Below are positions 25,061 through 35,620 of a stretch of 64,000 nucleotides of DNA, one piece after another (the stretch's first letter is position 1; the number at the start of each line of letters is the position of its first letter). Position numbers and translations under genes: made by a program. The notes beneath the pieces are model-generated. The model was not told the origin of the DNA, did not search any database, and worked only from the letters and a program-made list of their open reading frames with translations. The stretch spans positions 38,108 through 102,107 of the forward strand of contig CAMKSE010000016.1 in assembly GCA_946415365.1 (NCBI GenBank). The letters are read 5' to 3'. The stretch comes from an uncultured Prevotellaceae bacterium. GTDB taxonomy: Bacteria > Bacteroidota > Bacteroidia > Bacteroidales > Bacteroidaceae.

Positions 25061-27439
25061 ATGACAAAAAGATTTTCGATTCATCAGATTAGTTTGGTAA
25101 TTTTGGCTGTCGCCGTCATGTGCGGCTACAGCCTTCGTATGCCTGCCCAGACACTAACGGCAGAAAACATCGACGAGGTTCTTAACGCTATGACGCTCGA
25201 AGAGAAGTGCCACCTAGTATTGGGTTGTGGTATGCACTTCAACGACGAGGCCAAGTTCCCTGGAACAGCAGGCAGCACCTTCGGCATTGCCCGTCTGGGT
25301 ATTCCTGAGACCTATTGTGCCGACTCCCAGCAGGGTCTGCGCATGGACAGCAAGCGTGCGTGGGATCATCGTGACTATTTCCCCACAGACTTCGTGGCTT
25401 CGATGACACTCGCCTCGACATGGGACCGTGAGGCTGCCTTCAAGGTGGGACAGGGCATCGGCAACGAGGTGAAGGAGTTCGGTCTCGACTGGATTCTCTC
25501 ACCTGCCATGAACCTTATCCGTAACCCGCTGTGCGGACGTAACCACGAGTACTATTCGGAAGACCCCTACCTCTCTGGAACCATCGCCGCTGGCTATGTG
25601 AACGGTGTACAGAGCGAGGGTACGGCAGCCTGCCCTAAGCACTTCATTGCCAACAATCAGGAGACGAATCGCAACAATAACATCTCCCAGATCTCACAGC
25701 GCGCTCTCCGTGAGATTTACCTGAAGGCTTTCGAGATCATGATCAAGGAAAGCAATCCTTGGACCATCATGACCTCTTATAATAAGTTGAATGGCCCGTA
25801 TGCCGTACAGAACCATGAGCTGCTGACCACCATCGTTCGCGACGAGTGGGGCTGGAAGGGCATGTATGTTTCTGACTGGAATGCCGGTGACGATGCCGTA
25901 GCCGCCATGAAGGCTGGTAACGACATGCTGCAGCCTGGTCAGGACAAGCAGTATCAGGCCATCCTCAATGCCGCTAAGAGCGGAGAACTATCTATGGATA
26001 TCCTCAACGCCAACGTGAAGCGTATATTAGAATATGTGGTGAAGACCCATAACTTCAAGGGGACAGGTCACAAGTGCGAGAAAGCATGTTGTGTGCCGAT
26101 GTGCTCTGCAGAGCACCTGAAGGCTCATGCCCAAGTGGTACGCGAGGTTGGTGCTGATGGCATCGTGCTGCTGAAGAATAGCGGTATCCTGCCATTGACT
26201 GGTAAGAAAGTCGCCCTGTTCGGCTGCACATCCTACGACTGGATCTCTGGTGGTTCCGGCTTCGGAGGCACATCTGTTGGCCATTATACCGTATCGCTTA
26301 TCGAGGGCATGCGCAGTGCCGGCTACGAGGTCTACAAGCCGCTCATAGGCATCTACACCAAGCACATCGCTGCTGAGGAGAAGCGCCTGTTCCCCAACGG
26401 TCGTCCTCCCTTCTCGCTCATGCCTCCTGCACGGGCCGAAGAGAAGCAGTTCACTGCCGACGAACTCAACGCCGCCATTGAGGGTAGCGACGTGGCTATC
26501 ATCTCCCTGGGGCGTAAGAGTGGAGAGGCTGCCGACCGTAGCGAAAGCGACTTCTATCTGAAGGAGGGTGAGACACAGCTCATCAAGGCCGTTAGCGAGG
26601 CTTATCACGCTAAGGGCAAGAAGGTGGTGGTGCTGCTCGACATCTGCAGTCCTATCGACGTTGCATCCTGGCAGAATCAGGTGGATGCCCTCGTCTGCAC
26701 CTGGCAGGGTGGTCAGGAGAGTGGTTTCTCTGTGGCCGACGTGCTCAGCGGTAAGGTGAACCCCAGCGGCAAATTGCCCATGACTTTCCAGATCAAATAC
26801 GGTGATGCATATGCCGACAAGAACTTCCCCTCCAATGTCGACGACAAGACGCTGGGAGCCATGTTCATGTGGGGCTACAACAAGGATCAGGCTCCCAAGG
26901 AGCGTCAGCCGCAGGCGAATATCGACTTCACCAACTACGAGGAAGACATCTACGTGGGCTACCGTTACTTCGACTCTTTCGGCAAGCCCGTGGCCTATCC
27001 CTTCGGCTTCGGGCTGAGCTACACAACCTTCGAATACGACGATATGGAGGTTGAGGAAGAGAACGGTATATATACTATTAAGGTGGACGTTAAGAATACG
27101 GGCGACAAAGCTGGTCGCAATGTGGTGGAACTGTTTGTGGCTGCTCCCAACAGCAAGAAGCTGAACAAGCCCGAAAAAGAACTGCGCAACTATGCCAAGA
27201 CCAAGTTGTTACAGCCTGGCGAAGAAGAGACCATCACGATGAAAGTCAGTACTGAAGACCTTGCCTCGTTCAACGAAAAGGCTTCTGCCTGGAAGACTGA
27301 CGCTGGCGTCTATACCTTCATGATCTGCTCATCGGCCAACGACGTGGAGGCCAAGGCCACTGCTAAGGTGAAGGCCTGGACCAAGAAGGTGAACAACGTG
27401 ATGAAGCCCAACGTGAAACTCAACCTGCTCCGCAGATAA
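25061..27439 (+). CDS. GH3 beta-glucosidase
   Basis: 792 residues with an N-terminal signal segment. The catalytic domain holds KHFIANNQE and the nucleophile Asp in MYVSDWNAGDD. The second domain has VKVALFGCTSYDW-like start, DVLSGKVNPSGKLPMTF and the PFGFGLSYTTF motif, then a fibronectin-III-like end. Secreted, probably periplasmic, it cleaves terminal beta-linked glucose from oligosaccharides. A paralogue of the gene at 3-1076. Followed 52 bases later by a CE1-like esterase gene. Confidence 0.95.
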   Translation: MTKRFSIHQISLVILAVAVMCGYSLRMPAQTLTAENIDEVLNAMTLEEKCHLVLGCGMHFNDEAKFPGTAGSTFGIARLGIPETYCADSQQGLRMDSKRAWDHRDYFPTDFVASMTLASTWDREAAFKVGQGIGNEVKEFGLDWILSPAMNLIRNPLCGRNHEYYSEDPYLSGTIAAGYVNGVQSEGTAACPKHFIANNQETNRNNNISQISQRALREIYLKAFEIMIKESNPWTIMTSYNKLNGPYAVQNHELLTTIVRDEWGWKGMYVSDWNAGDDAVAAMKAGNDMLQPGQDKQYQAILNAAKSGELSMDILNANVKRILEYVVKTHNFKGTGHKCEKACCVPMCSAEHLKAHAQVVREVGADGIVLLKNSGILPLTGKKVALFGCTSYDWISGGSGFGGTSVGHYTVSLIEGMRSAGYEVYKPLIGIYTKHIAAEEKRLFPNGRPPFSLMPPARAEEKQFTADELNAAIEGSDVAIISLGRKSGEAADRSESDFYLKEGETQLIKAVSEAYHAKGKKVVVLLDICSPIDVASWQNQVDALVCTWQGGQESGFSVADVLSGKVNPSGKLPMTFQIKYGDAYADKNFPSNVDDKTLGAMFMWGYNKDQAPKERQPQANIDFTNYEEDIYVGYRYFDSFGKPVAYPFGFGLSYTTFEYDDMEVEEENGIYTIKVDVKNTGDKAGRNVVELFVAAPNSKKLNKPEKELRNYAKTKLLQPGEEETITMKVSTEDLASFNEKASAWKTDAGVYTFMICSSANDVEAKATAKVKAWTKKVNNVMKPNVKLNLLRR

Positions 27440-27479
27440 AATACAACCACGTTGTGGAAAAAAGGATACATTATTTTAA

Positions 27480-28730
<1,251 letters not shown>

Positions 28731-28756
28731 AGGAGAGAAGGAGTAAAAACATCCAT

Positions 28757-28800
28757 ATGATAGCAGGGGGGTCGCAATAGCGGCCCTTCTGTCTTATCAT
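28757..28800 (+). terminator. Imperfect hairpin after the esterase gene
   Basis: ATGATA...TTATCAT outer arms and GGGTCGC-AATA-GCGGCCC inner arms. There is no T-run, so termination strength is uncertain. Confidence 0.5.
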
Positions 28801-28866
28801 GGCAGCGTATGAAGTCGGTTAGAATAGATTTTCTCCAAAACATTTGGTGCTTTGATTCCTTTTTCG

Positions 28867-28874
28867 TATCTTTG
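28867..28874 (+). promoter_or_regulatory. -7 promoter box for the DUF6377 regulator
   Basis: TATCTTTG 27 bases before the ATG at 28901. Arms TCGGTTAG (28813-28820) and CTAACCGA (28880-28887) flank the promoter as an inverted pair. Confidence 0.65.
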
Positions 28875-28900
28875 CGCTGTCTAACCGATAAAACAACCGC

Positions 28901-30547
28901 ATGCGGAGAGTACTAACGATTATCATGACCCTTCTGAGTGTCGTCGCCATAGCACAAAACGACGATATCAGATCACTCTTGCAACAGATAGACGAGGCCA
29001 TAGAGCAATCGCCGCAGACCGTCAGCAGCTACGAGCAGCAGATAGAAGAGACGCGACGGCAATACCGCCAGACCCATCAGCCTGAAGAAAAATACCAGTT
29101 GGCATTCAGACTCTACGAGCAATACAAGTCGTTTATGAACGACTCCGCCCTCCATTATCTCAACGAGGCCGAAATCCAGGCTGCACGCCAGGGGAAGAGC
29201 GCCGAAGTAGGCAACTGCAGGGCGCTGAAAGCCTTCCAATGTTCAACCGTGGGCTACTACAACGAGGCACTTGCCTTCCTGAAAAGCATCGACAAGCAGC
29301 AGCTTGACAGCATCGGGCTGAGGAACTACTATCAGTCACAAATGCACGTATACGGCGAGTTAGGCTACTACTCCATCATTCCTTCGATGAAGGAGCAGTA
29401 TTTCAAGTTGCAGACCACATACCGCGATTCGCTCTTCACCCTGATAGACCATCAGGATCAGGACTATCTGATGTACAGGATACAGGAACTGAACAGTCGG
29501 GGGAATAAAGAAGAAGCGCGCAAGATCAGTGATCAGTGGATCAGGCAAGTCAGTCCTGACAGCCGTGACTATGCCATCGCCTGCTACTACCGCTGGCTGA
29601 GCAGTGAAGAGCCAGAGGAGTCCATGTACTGGGTGGCACAGTCGGGTCTCAGTGATGTAAGCCATGGCGTGATGGATCAGGCAGCGCTGCTCTCGTTGGC
29701 GGAACTGCTCAATGACAAGGGCGATCTGGACCGCTCGTACCGATATATCCGCTTCACATGGGACTGCAACAACCGTTTCAACACCCGGATGCGCTCCTGG
29801 CAGATTACCCCGATCCTGAACGTCATTGAGAAAAACTACCAAAAGGCGGTGGAGCGTAATACGAAGGGACTGACCATGTCGATTGTCGCCGTCAGTGCCC
29901 TCGCCCTGCTGTTACTCATAGCCTTGTTCATTGTTCATCGTCGTCGTGAACAACTGGCATCGGCAAGGAATGCCCTGCACGAGTCGAATGCCCAGCTGTC
30001 AACGGTTAATGCCCAGCTCTCAGCCCAAAAGGATGAGCTGTCCGCCCTGAACGCTCAACTTTCAACCCTCAACTCACAACTGACGGAGAGTAATCGCGTG
30101 AAAGAAGAATACATCGGACGCTTCATGAGCCTCTGTGCACAGTATATCGACAAACTCGACAACTACCGTAAGATGGTGAACCGTAAGATGAAGAACAAGG
30201 AGCTTGACGAGCTGTTCCAGATTTCCAAGTCGACGGAGCTGAAGGAGAAGGAGCTGGAGGAACTCTACGAGAACTTCGACACTGTGTTCCTGCATCTCTT
30301 CCCCAACTTCGTCGACGGGTTCAACGCCCTGTTGCAGCCAGAGATGCGCATACATCCGAAGGGGGAGAACCGCCTGACGACAGACATCCGCATCTTCGCC
30401 CTCATACGTCTGGGCTTCGAGGACTCGTCGAAGATTGCCGAGTTCCTGCACTATTCCGTGAACACCATCTACAACTACCGCGCACGCATCAAAAACGGAG
30501 CCTTAGGCAACCGTGAAGAATTTGAAACAAGGGTAAAAATGCTGTAA
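28901..30547 (+). CDS. DUF6377 membrane regulator with TPR-like sensor region
   Basis: 548 residues. Signal peptide, TPR-like helical region (about 40-300, e.g. YQLAFRLYEQYKSFMNDSALHYLNEAE), one transmembrane helix (IVAVSALALLLLIALFIV, near 330), a coiled coil and a DUF6377 domain with a helix-turn-helix end (IRLGFEDSSKIAEFLHYSVNTIYNYRARIKNGAL). The coiled coil is partly made of CAACTCTCAAC-type repeats (NAQLSTLNSQL). Such proteins are thought to sense from the periplasm and regulate neighbouring genes. It lies directly before SusC/SusD, so it probably controls this locus. Confidence 0.88.
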   Translation: MRRVLTIIMTLLSVVAIAQNDDIRSLLQQIDEAIEQSPQTVSSYEQQIEETRRQYRQTHQPEEKYQLAFRLYEQYKSFMNDSALHYLNEAEIQAARQGKSAEVGNCRALKAFQCSTVGYYNEALAFLKSIDKQQLDSIGLRNYYQSQMHVYGELGYYSIIPSMKEQYFKLQTTYRDSLFTLIDHQDQDYLMYRIQELNSRGNKEEARKISDQWIRQVSPDSRDYAIACYYRWLSSEEPEESMYWVAQSGLSDVSHGVMDQAALLSLAELLNDKGDLDRSYRYIRFTWDCNNRFNTRMRSWQITPILNVIEKNYQKAVERNTKGLTMSIVAVSALALLLLIALFIVHRRREQLASARNALHESNAQLSTVNAQLSAQKDELSALNAQLSTLNSQLTESNRVKEEYIGRFMSLCAQYIDKLDNYRKMVNRKMKNKELDELFQISKSTELKEKELEELYENFDTVFLHLFPNFVDGFNALLQPEMRIHPKGENRLTTDIRIFALIRLGFEDSSKIAEFLHYSVNTIYNYRARIKNGALGNREEFETRVKML

Positions 30548-30583
30548 ATCGGCAATAAATGTAAAAAATACACCTCTATATTC

Positions 30584-30671
30584 CGTCCACTCTTTTTTGA
30601 GGGCGCAAAAACTATAAGTAACTGAAAACTAACGACATATCATTTTGATAGGGCCTAAAACGTCCACTTTT
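30584..30671 (+). promoter_or_regulatory. Direct repeat CGTCCACT(C)TTTT upstream of susC
   Basis: CGTCCACTCTTTT at 30584 and CGTCCACTTTT at 30661, 77 bases apart. The second ends about 36 bases before the susC -7 box. Possible activator sites. Confidence 0.45.
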
Positions 30672-30707
30672 CCATCCATTCGTCGCGAGACGTATTTAAA
30701 ATTTTCA

Positions 30708-30715
30708 TAATTTTG
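30708..30715 (+). promoter_or_regulatory. -7 promoter box of the SusC-led operon
   Basis: TAATTTTG 60 bases before the ATG at 30776. Genes from 30776 to 41733 have short gaps or overlaps and are probably one transcript. Confidence 0.6.
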
Positions 30716-30775
30716 CACCGTCGAAACAAAACGACGAGATTTTCTAACTCAATATTAACAATTAACAAACAACGT

Positions 30776-33700
30776 ATGAAAAAAAGCAGGTATCTATGGT
30801 TGCTGTTGGCACTGATGGTGTCGATGGCTACGCGTGCCCAAGGAATCTTGGGAACTGTGACAGACGATCTCGGGGAGCCCGTCATCGGAGCTTCCGTCGT
30901 CGAGAAGGGTAACCCTCAGAACGGAACCGTGACTGACTTCGATGGTAACTTCAACATCAAGGTCAGCGAGGGTACACCTATTATTATTAGTTATATCGGC
31001 TACACATCGCAGGAGGTGAATGCAGCCAATGGCATGCGCATCACCCTGAAGGAAGACGCCCAGACGTTACAGGACGTGGTGGTGATCGGTTACGGTGTGC
31101 AGAAGAAGAGTGTGGTGACAGCCGCCATCGCCAAGGTCTCTAGTGATGACCTCAACGGTACGGCCCCCGTGCGTATGGACAACGCCCTGAAGGGCTTGGC
31201 AGCCGGTGTGAACGTCACCTCTAATTCAGGACAGCCTGGTGCTGCCTCACGTATCCGTGTGCGTGGTATTGGTTCTGTGAACGATAGCAACCCGTTGTAT
31301 ATCGTCGACGGTATGCCTATCGAGGGTGGTCTTGACTACATCAACCCCAGCGACATCGAGAGTATCGAGGTGCTGAAGGACGCTGCCTCTGGTGCTATCT
31401 ACGGAGCCCGTGCTGCCAACGGTGTGATCCTCGTGACCACCAAGAAGGGTAAGATGGGTAAGGTGACCGTGAACTACAACTTCTCACAGGGCTGGCAGAC
31501 GGCTTGGAAGCACCGTGATGTGCTCGACGCCACAGGCTATATGGTGATGCAGAACGAAGGTCTGGTAAACGCAGGACAGGCTCCGCGCTATGCCGATCCT
31601 TACAATGTGACCACCAACACCGACTGGCAGGACCTGCTCTTCAACGACAACGCTCCCGTTCAGAACCACGAGCTGACGCTGAGTGGCGCCACAGAGCGTG
31701 TGAACTACTATTTCTCGCTGGGTTACTATGACCAGGAGGGTATCGTAGGTGGTAACTATGGTCACTCCAACTATAACCGTCTGACGCTGCGCGGCAACTT
31801 CAACTTCAACGTGTTCGACGTGGAGAAAGAGCGCAACTGGCTCAACAAGCTGGATGTACAGGTGAATCTCTCTTACGCCCGTGTGAAGAGTGCCGGTGTG
31901 GATCCCAACTCTCAGTGGGGTAACGAGATCGGCTCTGCCCTCGCACTGCCACCAGTGATTGCTCCTTACGTATCAGGACAGGACGCACAGGATCAGATAG
32001 ACTACTACTCTTCAACCTATCCCGATGAGTATGTTCCCATGTATGACAACGGTCAGCTGCTGAACATCCCCGGAGCTGGCTTCAATGAGATGGCAAACCC
32101 GCTGTCATCGTTCCAGTTGCCGGTGGCTGATAACTGGAGTCATAAGTTCGTGAGCAATTTCTCTGCTACCTTAGGTATCTGGGACGGACTGAAGTATCGT
32201 GTCAGCTACTCGACGGATATGTCGTTCTGGGGCAACCAAAACCATGCTGTGCCTTACTGGATTTCTCCGACCAAGCACCGTAACTACTCTTCAGCTTCGA
32301 TGGAGAGCGACCGTGGTACTGTCTGGCAGATTGAAAATGTGCTGATGTACGACAAGTCCTTCGACAAGCACACCATCAACGTGGTGCTCGGACAGAGTGC
32401 CTTCGAGAACTCCGGTTGGACGCTGGGTGCATCGCGCAACAACCTGAAGGACTATGAGAAGCCTTGGATCAACGCTGCCACAGGTCTCGCTGCTGACGGC
32501 GACCGTGACGGATGGGGCGGACCTGGTGTGAATCACACCATGAGTTCACTTTTCGCCCGTCTGAGCTACAACTATGATGAGCGCTATATGGTACAGGCTA
32601 CCGTTCGTCGTGACGGTTCCAGCCGCTTCGGTACGAACAACAAATATGGTACGTTCCCCTCATTCTCTCTCGGATGGAACGTGATGAACGAGAAGTTCAT
32701 GAAACAGACCAATGACTGGCTGAACAATCTGAAGGTTCGCTTCAGCTGGGGTAAGAACGGTAACGATAATATCGGTGACTTCCGTTACACTGTGCTGACG
32801 CAGGGCGGTAACAACTACGGCTTTGGTATGGCTGGTGGCGAGAAGGAAATGAACAGTTCGAAGGCCAGTGGTCTCTCCAACCCCGACCTGAAATGGGAGG
32901 AATCTGAGCAGTACGACTTCGGTGTGGACTTCGGTTTCCTGAACAATAAGGTGACCTTCACCTTCGACTGGTTCAAGAAGAAGACCAACGGCATGCTGAA
33001 GGATATGAACATCCCGTCGTACGTGGGTGAGTCGAAGCCTATCGGCAACGTGGGTGATATGGAGAACTCTGGTATTGAGTTCGAGCTCGGCTATAAGTTC
33101 AATATCAGCGACGCCAAGTTCCAGATCAAGGCCAATGCCTCTTATCTGAAGAACGAGCTGATCCGACTTGGCAATGCCGCTGGTTTCGACACATACGACA
33201 ATGTCTCTAACCTCGGCAACATCTCGCGTGCAGAAGCAGGAGAGCCCTTCACCTATTTCTGGGGCTACAAGACTGCCGGCATCTTCCAGAACTGGGACGA
33301 GGTGAACGCCTATACCAAGGACGGCCAGCTGATCCAGCCTAACGCACGTCCTGGCTATGTCCGCTTCGTGGATGTCAACGACGATGGTGTCATTGATGAC
33401 GCCGACCGTACGAAGATCGGTAAGGGTACGCCTGACTGGACTTTCGGTGCTACCTTCAATGCTGCCTGGAAAGGCTTCGACTTCATGATGTTCTGGCAGG
33501 GTACCTATGGCAACGATATCTTCGATGCTACCCGCCGTCTCGACCTGCCCAGTATCAACCTTCCCTCTTGGTTCCTCGGACGCTGGACGGGTGAAGGCAC
33601 CTCTGACAAGTATCCTATCTATATCCAGGGCGACGCCACCAACTGGCAGGCCAGCGACCTGTATGTTCATGATGGCAGCTATCTGCGCCTGAAGAACATC

Positions 33701-33913
33701 GAGTTGGGCTACACCATCCCTGAGTTCATCACCAAGAAGGCCTTTATCAGCCGCCTGCGTCTCTATGTGGCAGCAGAGAACCTGTTGACCTTCACCAAGT
33801 ACTGGGGCTTCGATCCTGAAATCTCTTCTGGATCCGATAAGTCCAACGGTGTTGACTTCGGTGTCTATCCGCAGCCTCGTACCCTCCGCGTAGGATTTAA
33901 CCTCACTTTTTAA
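30776..33913 (+). CDS. SusC/RagA family TonB-linked outer membrane transporter
   Basis: 1045 residues from the ATG at 30776, giving the signal peptide MKKSRYLWLLLALMVSMATRAQG. Carboxypeptidase-regulatory-like domain (GTVTDDLGEPVIGASVV...), plug domain (RIRVRGIGSVNDSNPLYIVDGMP, IESIEVLKDAASGAIYGARAANGVI), then a beta-barrel ending in Phe (RVGFNLTF). With the SusD protein it imports oligosaccharides through the outer membrane. The substrate is inferred to be beta-glucan from the downstream GH16, GH5 and GH3 enzymes. Confidence 0.95.
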   Translation: MKKSRYLWLLLALMVSMATRAQGILGTVTDDLGEPVIGASVVEKGNPQNGTVTDFDGNFNIKVSEGTPIIISYIGYTSQEVNAANGMRITLKEDAQTLQDVVVIGYGVQKKSVVTAAIAKVSSDDLNGTAPVRMDNALKGLAAGVNVTSNSGQPGAASRIRVRGIGSVNDSNPLYIVDGMPIEGGLDYINPSDIESIEVLKDAASGAIYGARAANGVILVTTKKGKMGKVTVNYNFSQGWQTAWKHRDVLDATGYMVMQNEGLVNAGQAPRYADPYNVTTNTDWQDLLFNDNAPVQNHELTLSGATERVNYYFSLGYYDQEGIVGGNYGHSNYNRLTLRGNFNFNVFDVEKERNWLNKLDVQVNLSYARVKSAGVDPNSQWGNEIGSALALPPVIAPYVSGQDAQDQIDYYSSTYPDEYVPMYDNGQLLNIPGAGFNEMANPLSSFQLPVADNWSHKFVSNFSATLGIWDGLKYRVSYSTDMSFWGNQNHAVPYWISPTKHRNYSSASMESDRGTVWQIENVLMYDKSFDKHTINVVLGQSAFENSGWTLGASRNNLKDYEKPWINAATGLAADGDRDGWGGPGVNHTMSSLFARLSYNYDERYMVQATVRRDGSSRFGTNNKYGTFPSFSLGWNVMNEKFMKQTNDWLNNLKVRFSWGKNGNDNIGDFRYTVLTQGGNNYGFGMAGGEKEMNSSKASGLSNPDLKWEESEQYDFGVDFGFLNNKVTFTFDWFKKKTNGMLKDMNIPSYVGESKPIGNVGDMENSGIEFELGYKFNISDAKFQIKANASYLKNELIRLGNAAGFDTYDNVSNLGNISRAEAGEPFTYFWGYKTAGIFQNWDEVNAYTKDGQLIQPNARPGYVRFVDVNDDGVIDDADRTKIGKGTPDWTFGATFNAAWKGFDFMMFWQGTYGNDIFDATRRLDLPSINLPSWFLGRWTGEGTSDKYPIYIQGDATNWQASDLYVHDGSYLRLKNIELGYTIPEFITKKAFISRLRLYVAAENLLTFTKYWGFDPEISSGSDKSNGVDFGVYPQPRTLRVGFNLTF

Positions 33914-33959
33914 GTAGATAAAGAAGTTAAGAAGTTAAAGAAGTTAAGAAGAAATGATT

Positions 33960-35504
33960 ATGAAAACAAACAAGATAATATTCGGAATGCTTGCAGCCCT
34001 GGCTCTGACTGGCTGTAAGGACAGTTTCCTTGAGGTGACCAGTCCTACCGACACTTTCATCGAGGAATACTATACCACCAAGAACTCTCTTGATGAGGCT
34101 CTGGTGGCTGCATACGCACCCCTGCACTGGTACGACTACGGTTCTACCTGGCAGTACAACGCCCTGAACTTCATCTCTGAGTTCATGAGTGACGACATGT
34201 ATCCCAACGGCAGCAGTAATACGGACCAGCCGATGCTGCAGCTGATGTTCAACTACTCTTGCACCCCCGTGGTATGTCTGACTGGTGTCTGGAGCGACAG
34301 CTATTCTGGCGTGAAGCGCTCTAACGACGTGCTGACGTACTGTGACTGGGTGGAACAAGCTGGCAATATCACAGCTGCCCAGCGTGCAGACTATGAGGCT
34401 CAGGCCCGTCTGCTCCGCGTGTTCTACTATCTGCAGCTCTGGAAGTTCTACGGCAACGTGCCCTGCTACTTCGAGAACCTGGCAGCACCCTATATCTCAG
34501 AGCAGTACACTGCCGACGAGGTGTATGCCAAGGTGATTGAGGAACTGGAGGCTATCATCGCCACAGGACAGCTGAAGGACGACTATCCCGCTGACCAGAA
34601 GGGTCATGTAACAAAGCCCCTCGCATACATGATCTATGCCGAGATGGTGATGATTCAGAACGATAACAGCCGCTATGGCAAGGCCCTCGGTTATATGAAG
34701 GAACTTATCAGCAGCGGAAAATACCAGCTGACTCCCAACTTCAAGGATATCTGGGATGAGAGCGGTGAGTGGAATGCCGAGTCTATCTGGGAGATCAACT
34801 ACTATGATGACAACTCCGTACGCGGTTGGGGTAACCAGCTTGGTGCTGGCGGTTGTGTGTTCCCACGCCTCCATGGTCCTCGTTCGTTCAAGGCCAATGC
34901 CGGCGATCCCTACGAGGATGTCGACGCAGGCTGGGGCTTCAGTGCCATTCCTCTGCACTCTGTGGCCAGTTTCGAGGAGGGCGACATCCGTAAGGAGTTC
35001 TCTGCCTTCGACCTCAATGCCCACGGAACCTCTGACGATCCGGGTTGGATGAACACTGGTTACTGCCTGTATAAGTATATGTGCCGCAAGGGCAACAACA
35101 AGGACCAGAAGGCTGATGCCGACCTTGGTTTCAACAACAACCTCCGTGTTTATCGTTATGCCGAGACACTGCTGAATGCCGCTGAGTTGCTGCTGAAGAC
35201 TGGCGGAAGCGTCAGCGAGGCCGCAAACTATGTCAACGAGGTCCGTGCCCGTGCTGGTCTGGCTGCCGTCAATGGTGTTGACGAGGATGTCATCCTCAAC
35301 GAGCGCCGTCATGAGTTCATGGGTGAGGGCAAGCGCTACTTCGACCTCGTCCGTACCGGCAAGGCTGCCTCTGTGCTGACACCAGCCAACGACTCAGGCA
35401 ACTTCCGTACCAAGGCCTGGACACCCGATGTGCGCTATCTGCCCATCCCGCAGGATAATATCGACGCTGCACAGGGAACCCTCAAGCAGAATGGTAGCTA
35501 TTAA
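33960..35504 (+). CDS. SusD/RagB family glycan-binding lipoprotein
   Basis: 514 residues from the ATG at 33960. Lipobox LALTGC at residue 20. Typical SusD features: DSFLEVTSPTDTFIEEYYTTKNSLDEALVAAY, VLTYCDWVEQ, YEAQARLLRVFYYLQLWKFYG (TPR-type helix pair) and the C-terminal YLPIPQDNIDAAQGTLKQN. It forms the lid of the SusC channel. The 46-base gap after susC contains AAGAAGTTAAG short repeats. Confidence 0.95.
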   Translation: MKTNKIIFGMLAALALTGCKDSFLEVTSPTDTFIEEYYTTKNSLDEALVAAYAPLHWYDYGSTWQYNALNFISEFMSDDMYPNGSSNTDQPMLQLMFNYSCTPVVCLTGVWSDSYSGVKRSNDVLTYCDWVEQAGNITAAQRADYEAQARLLRVFYYLQLWKFYGNVPCYFENLAAPYISEQYTADEVYAKVIEELEAIIATGQLKDDYPADQKGHVTKPLAYMIYAEMVMIQNDNSRYGKALGYMKELISSGKYQLTPNFKDIWDESGEWNAESIWEINYYDDNSVRGWGNQLGAGGCVFPRLHGPRSFKANAGDPYEDVDAGWGFSAIPLHSVASFEEGDIRKEFSAFDLNAHGTSDDPGWMNTGYCLYKYMCRKGNNKDQKADADLGFNNNLRVYRYAETLLNAAELLLKTGGSVSEAANYVNEVRARAGLAAVNGVDEDVILNERRHEFMGEGKRYFDLVRTGKAASVLTPANDSGNFRTKAWTPDVRYLPIPQDNIDAAQGTLKQNGSY

Positions 35505-35620
35505 AAAGTAAAAAGGTAAAAAATTAAAATAGTAAAAGATATGAGAACAAATATATTTATTAAGGCCAAAGGGTTGGTAAAGGTTTTACCTTTTTACCTT
35601 TTTACCCTTTTACCTTTATT
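35503..35620 (+). repeat. GGTAAAAA / TTTTTACC short repeats flanking a start codon
   Basis: AAAAAGTAAAAAGGTAAAAA just before the ATG at 35541, and its complement (TTTTACCTTTTTACC units, 35583-35617) inside the signal-peptide codons. The two could pair in mRNA and enclose the ribosome-binding site. Confidence 0.7.

Noticed and set aside
32660..33670. 336-codon minus-strand frame opposite susC
   Set aside because: Antisense shadow caused by codon bias; the susC frame is unambiguous.
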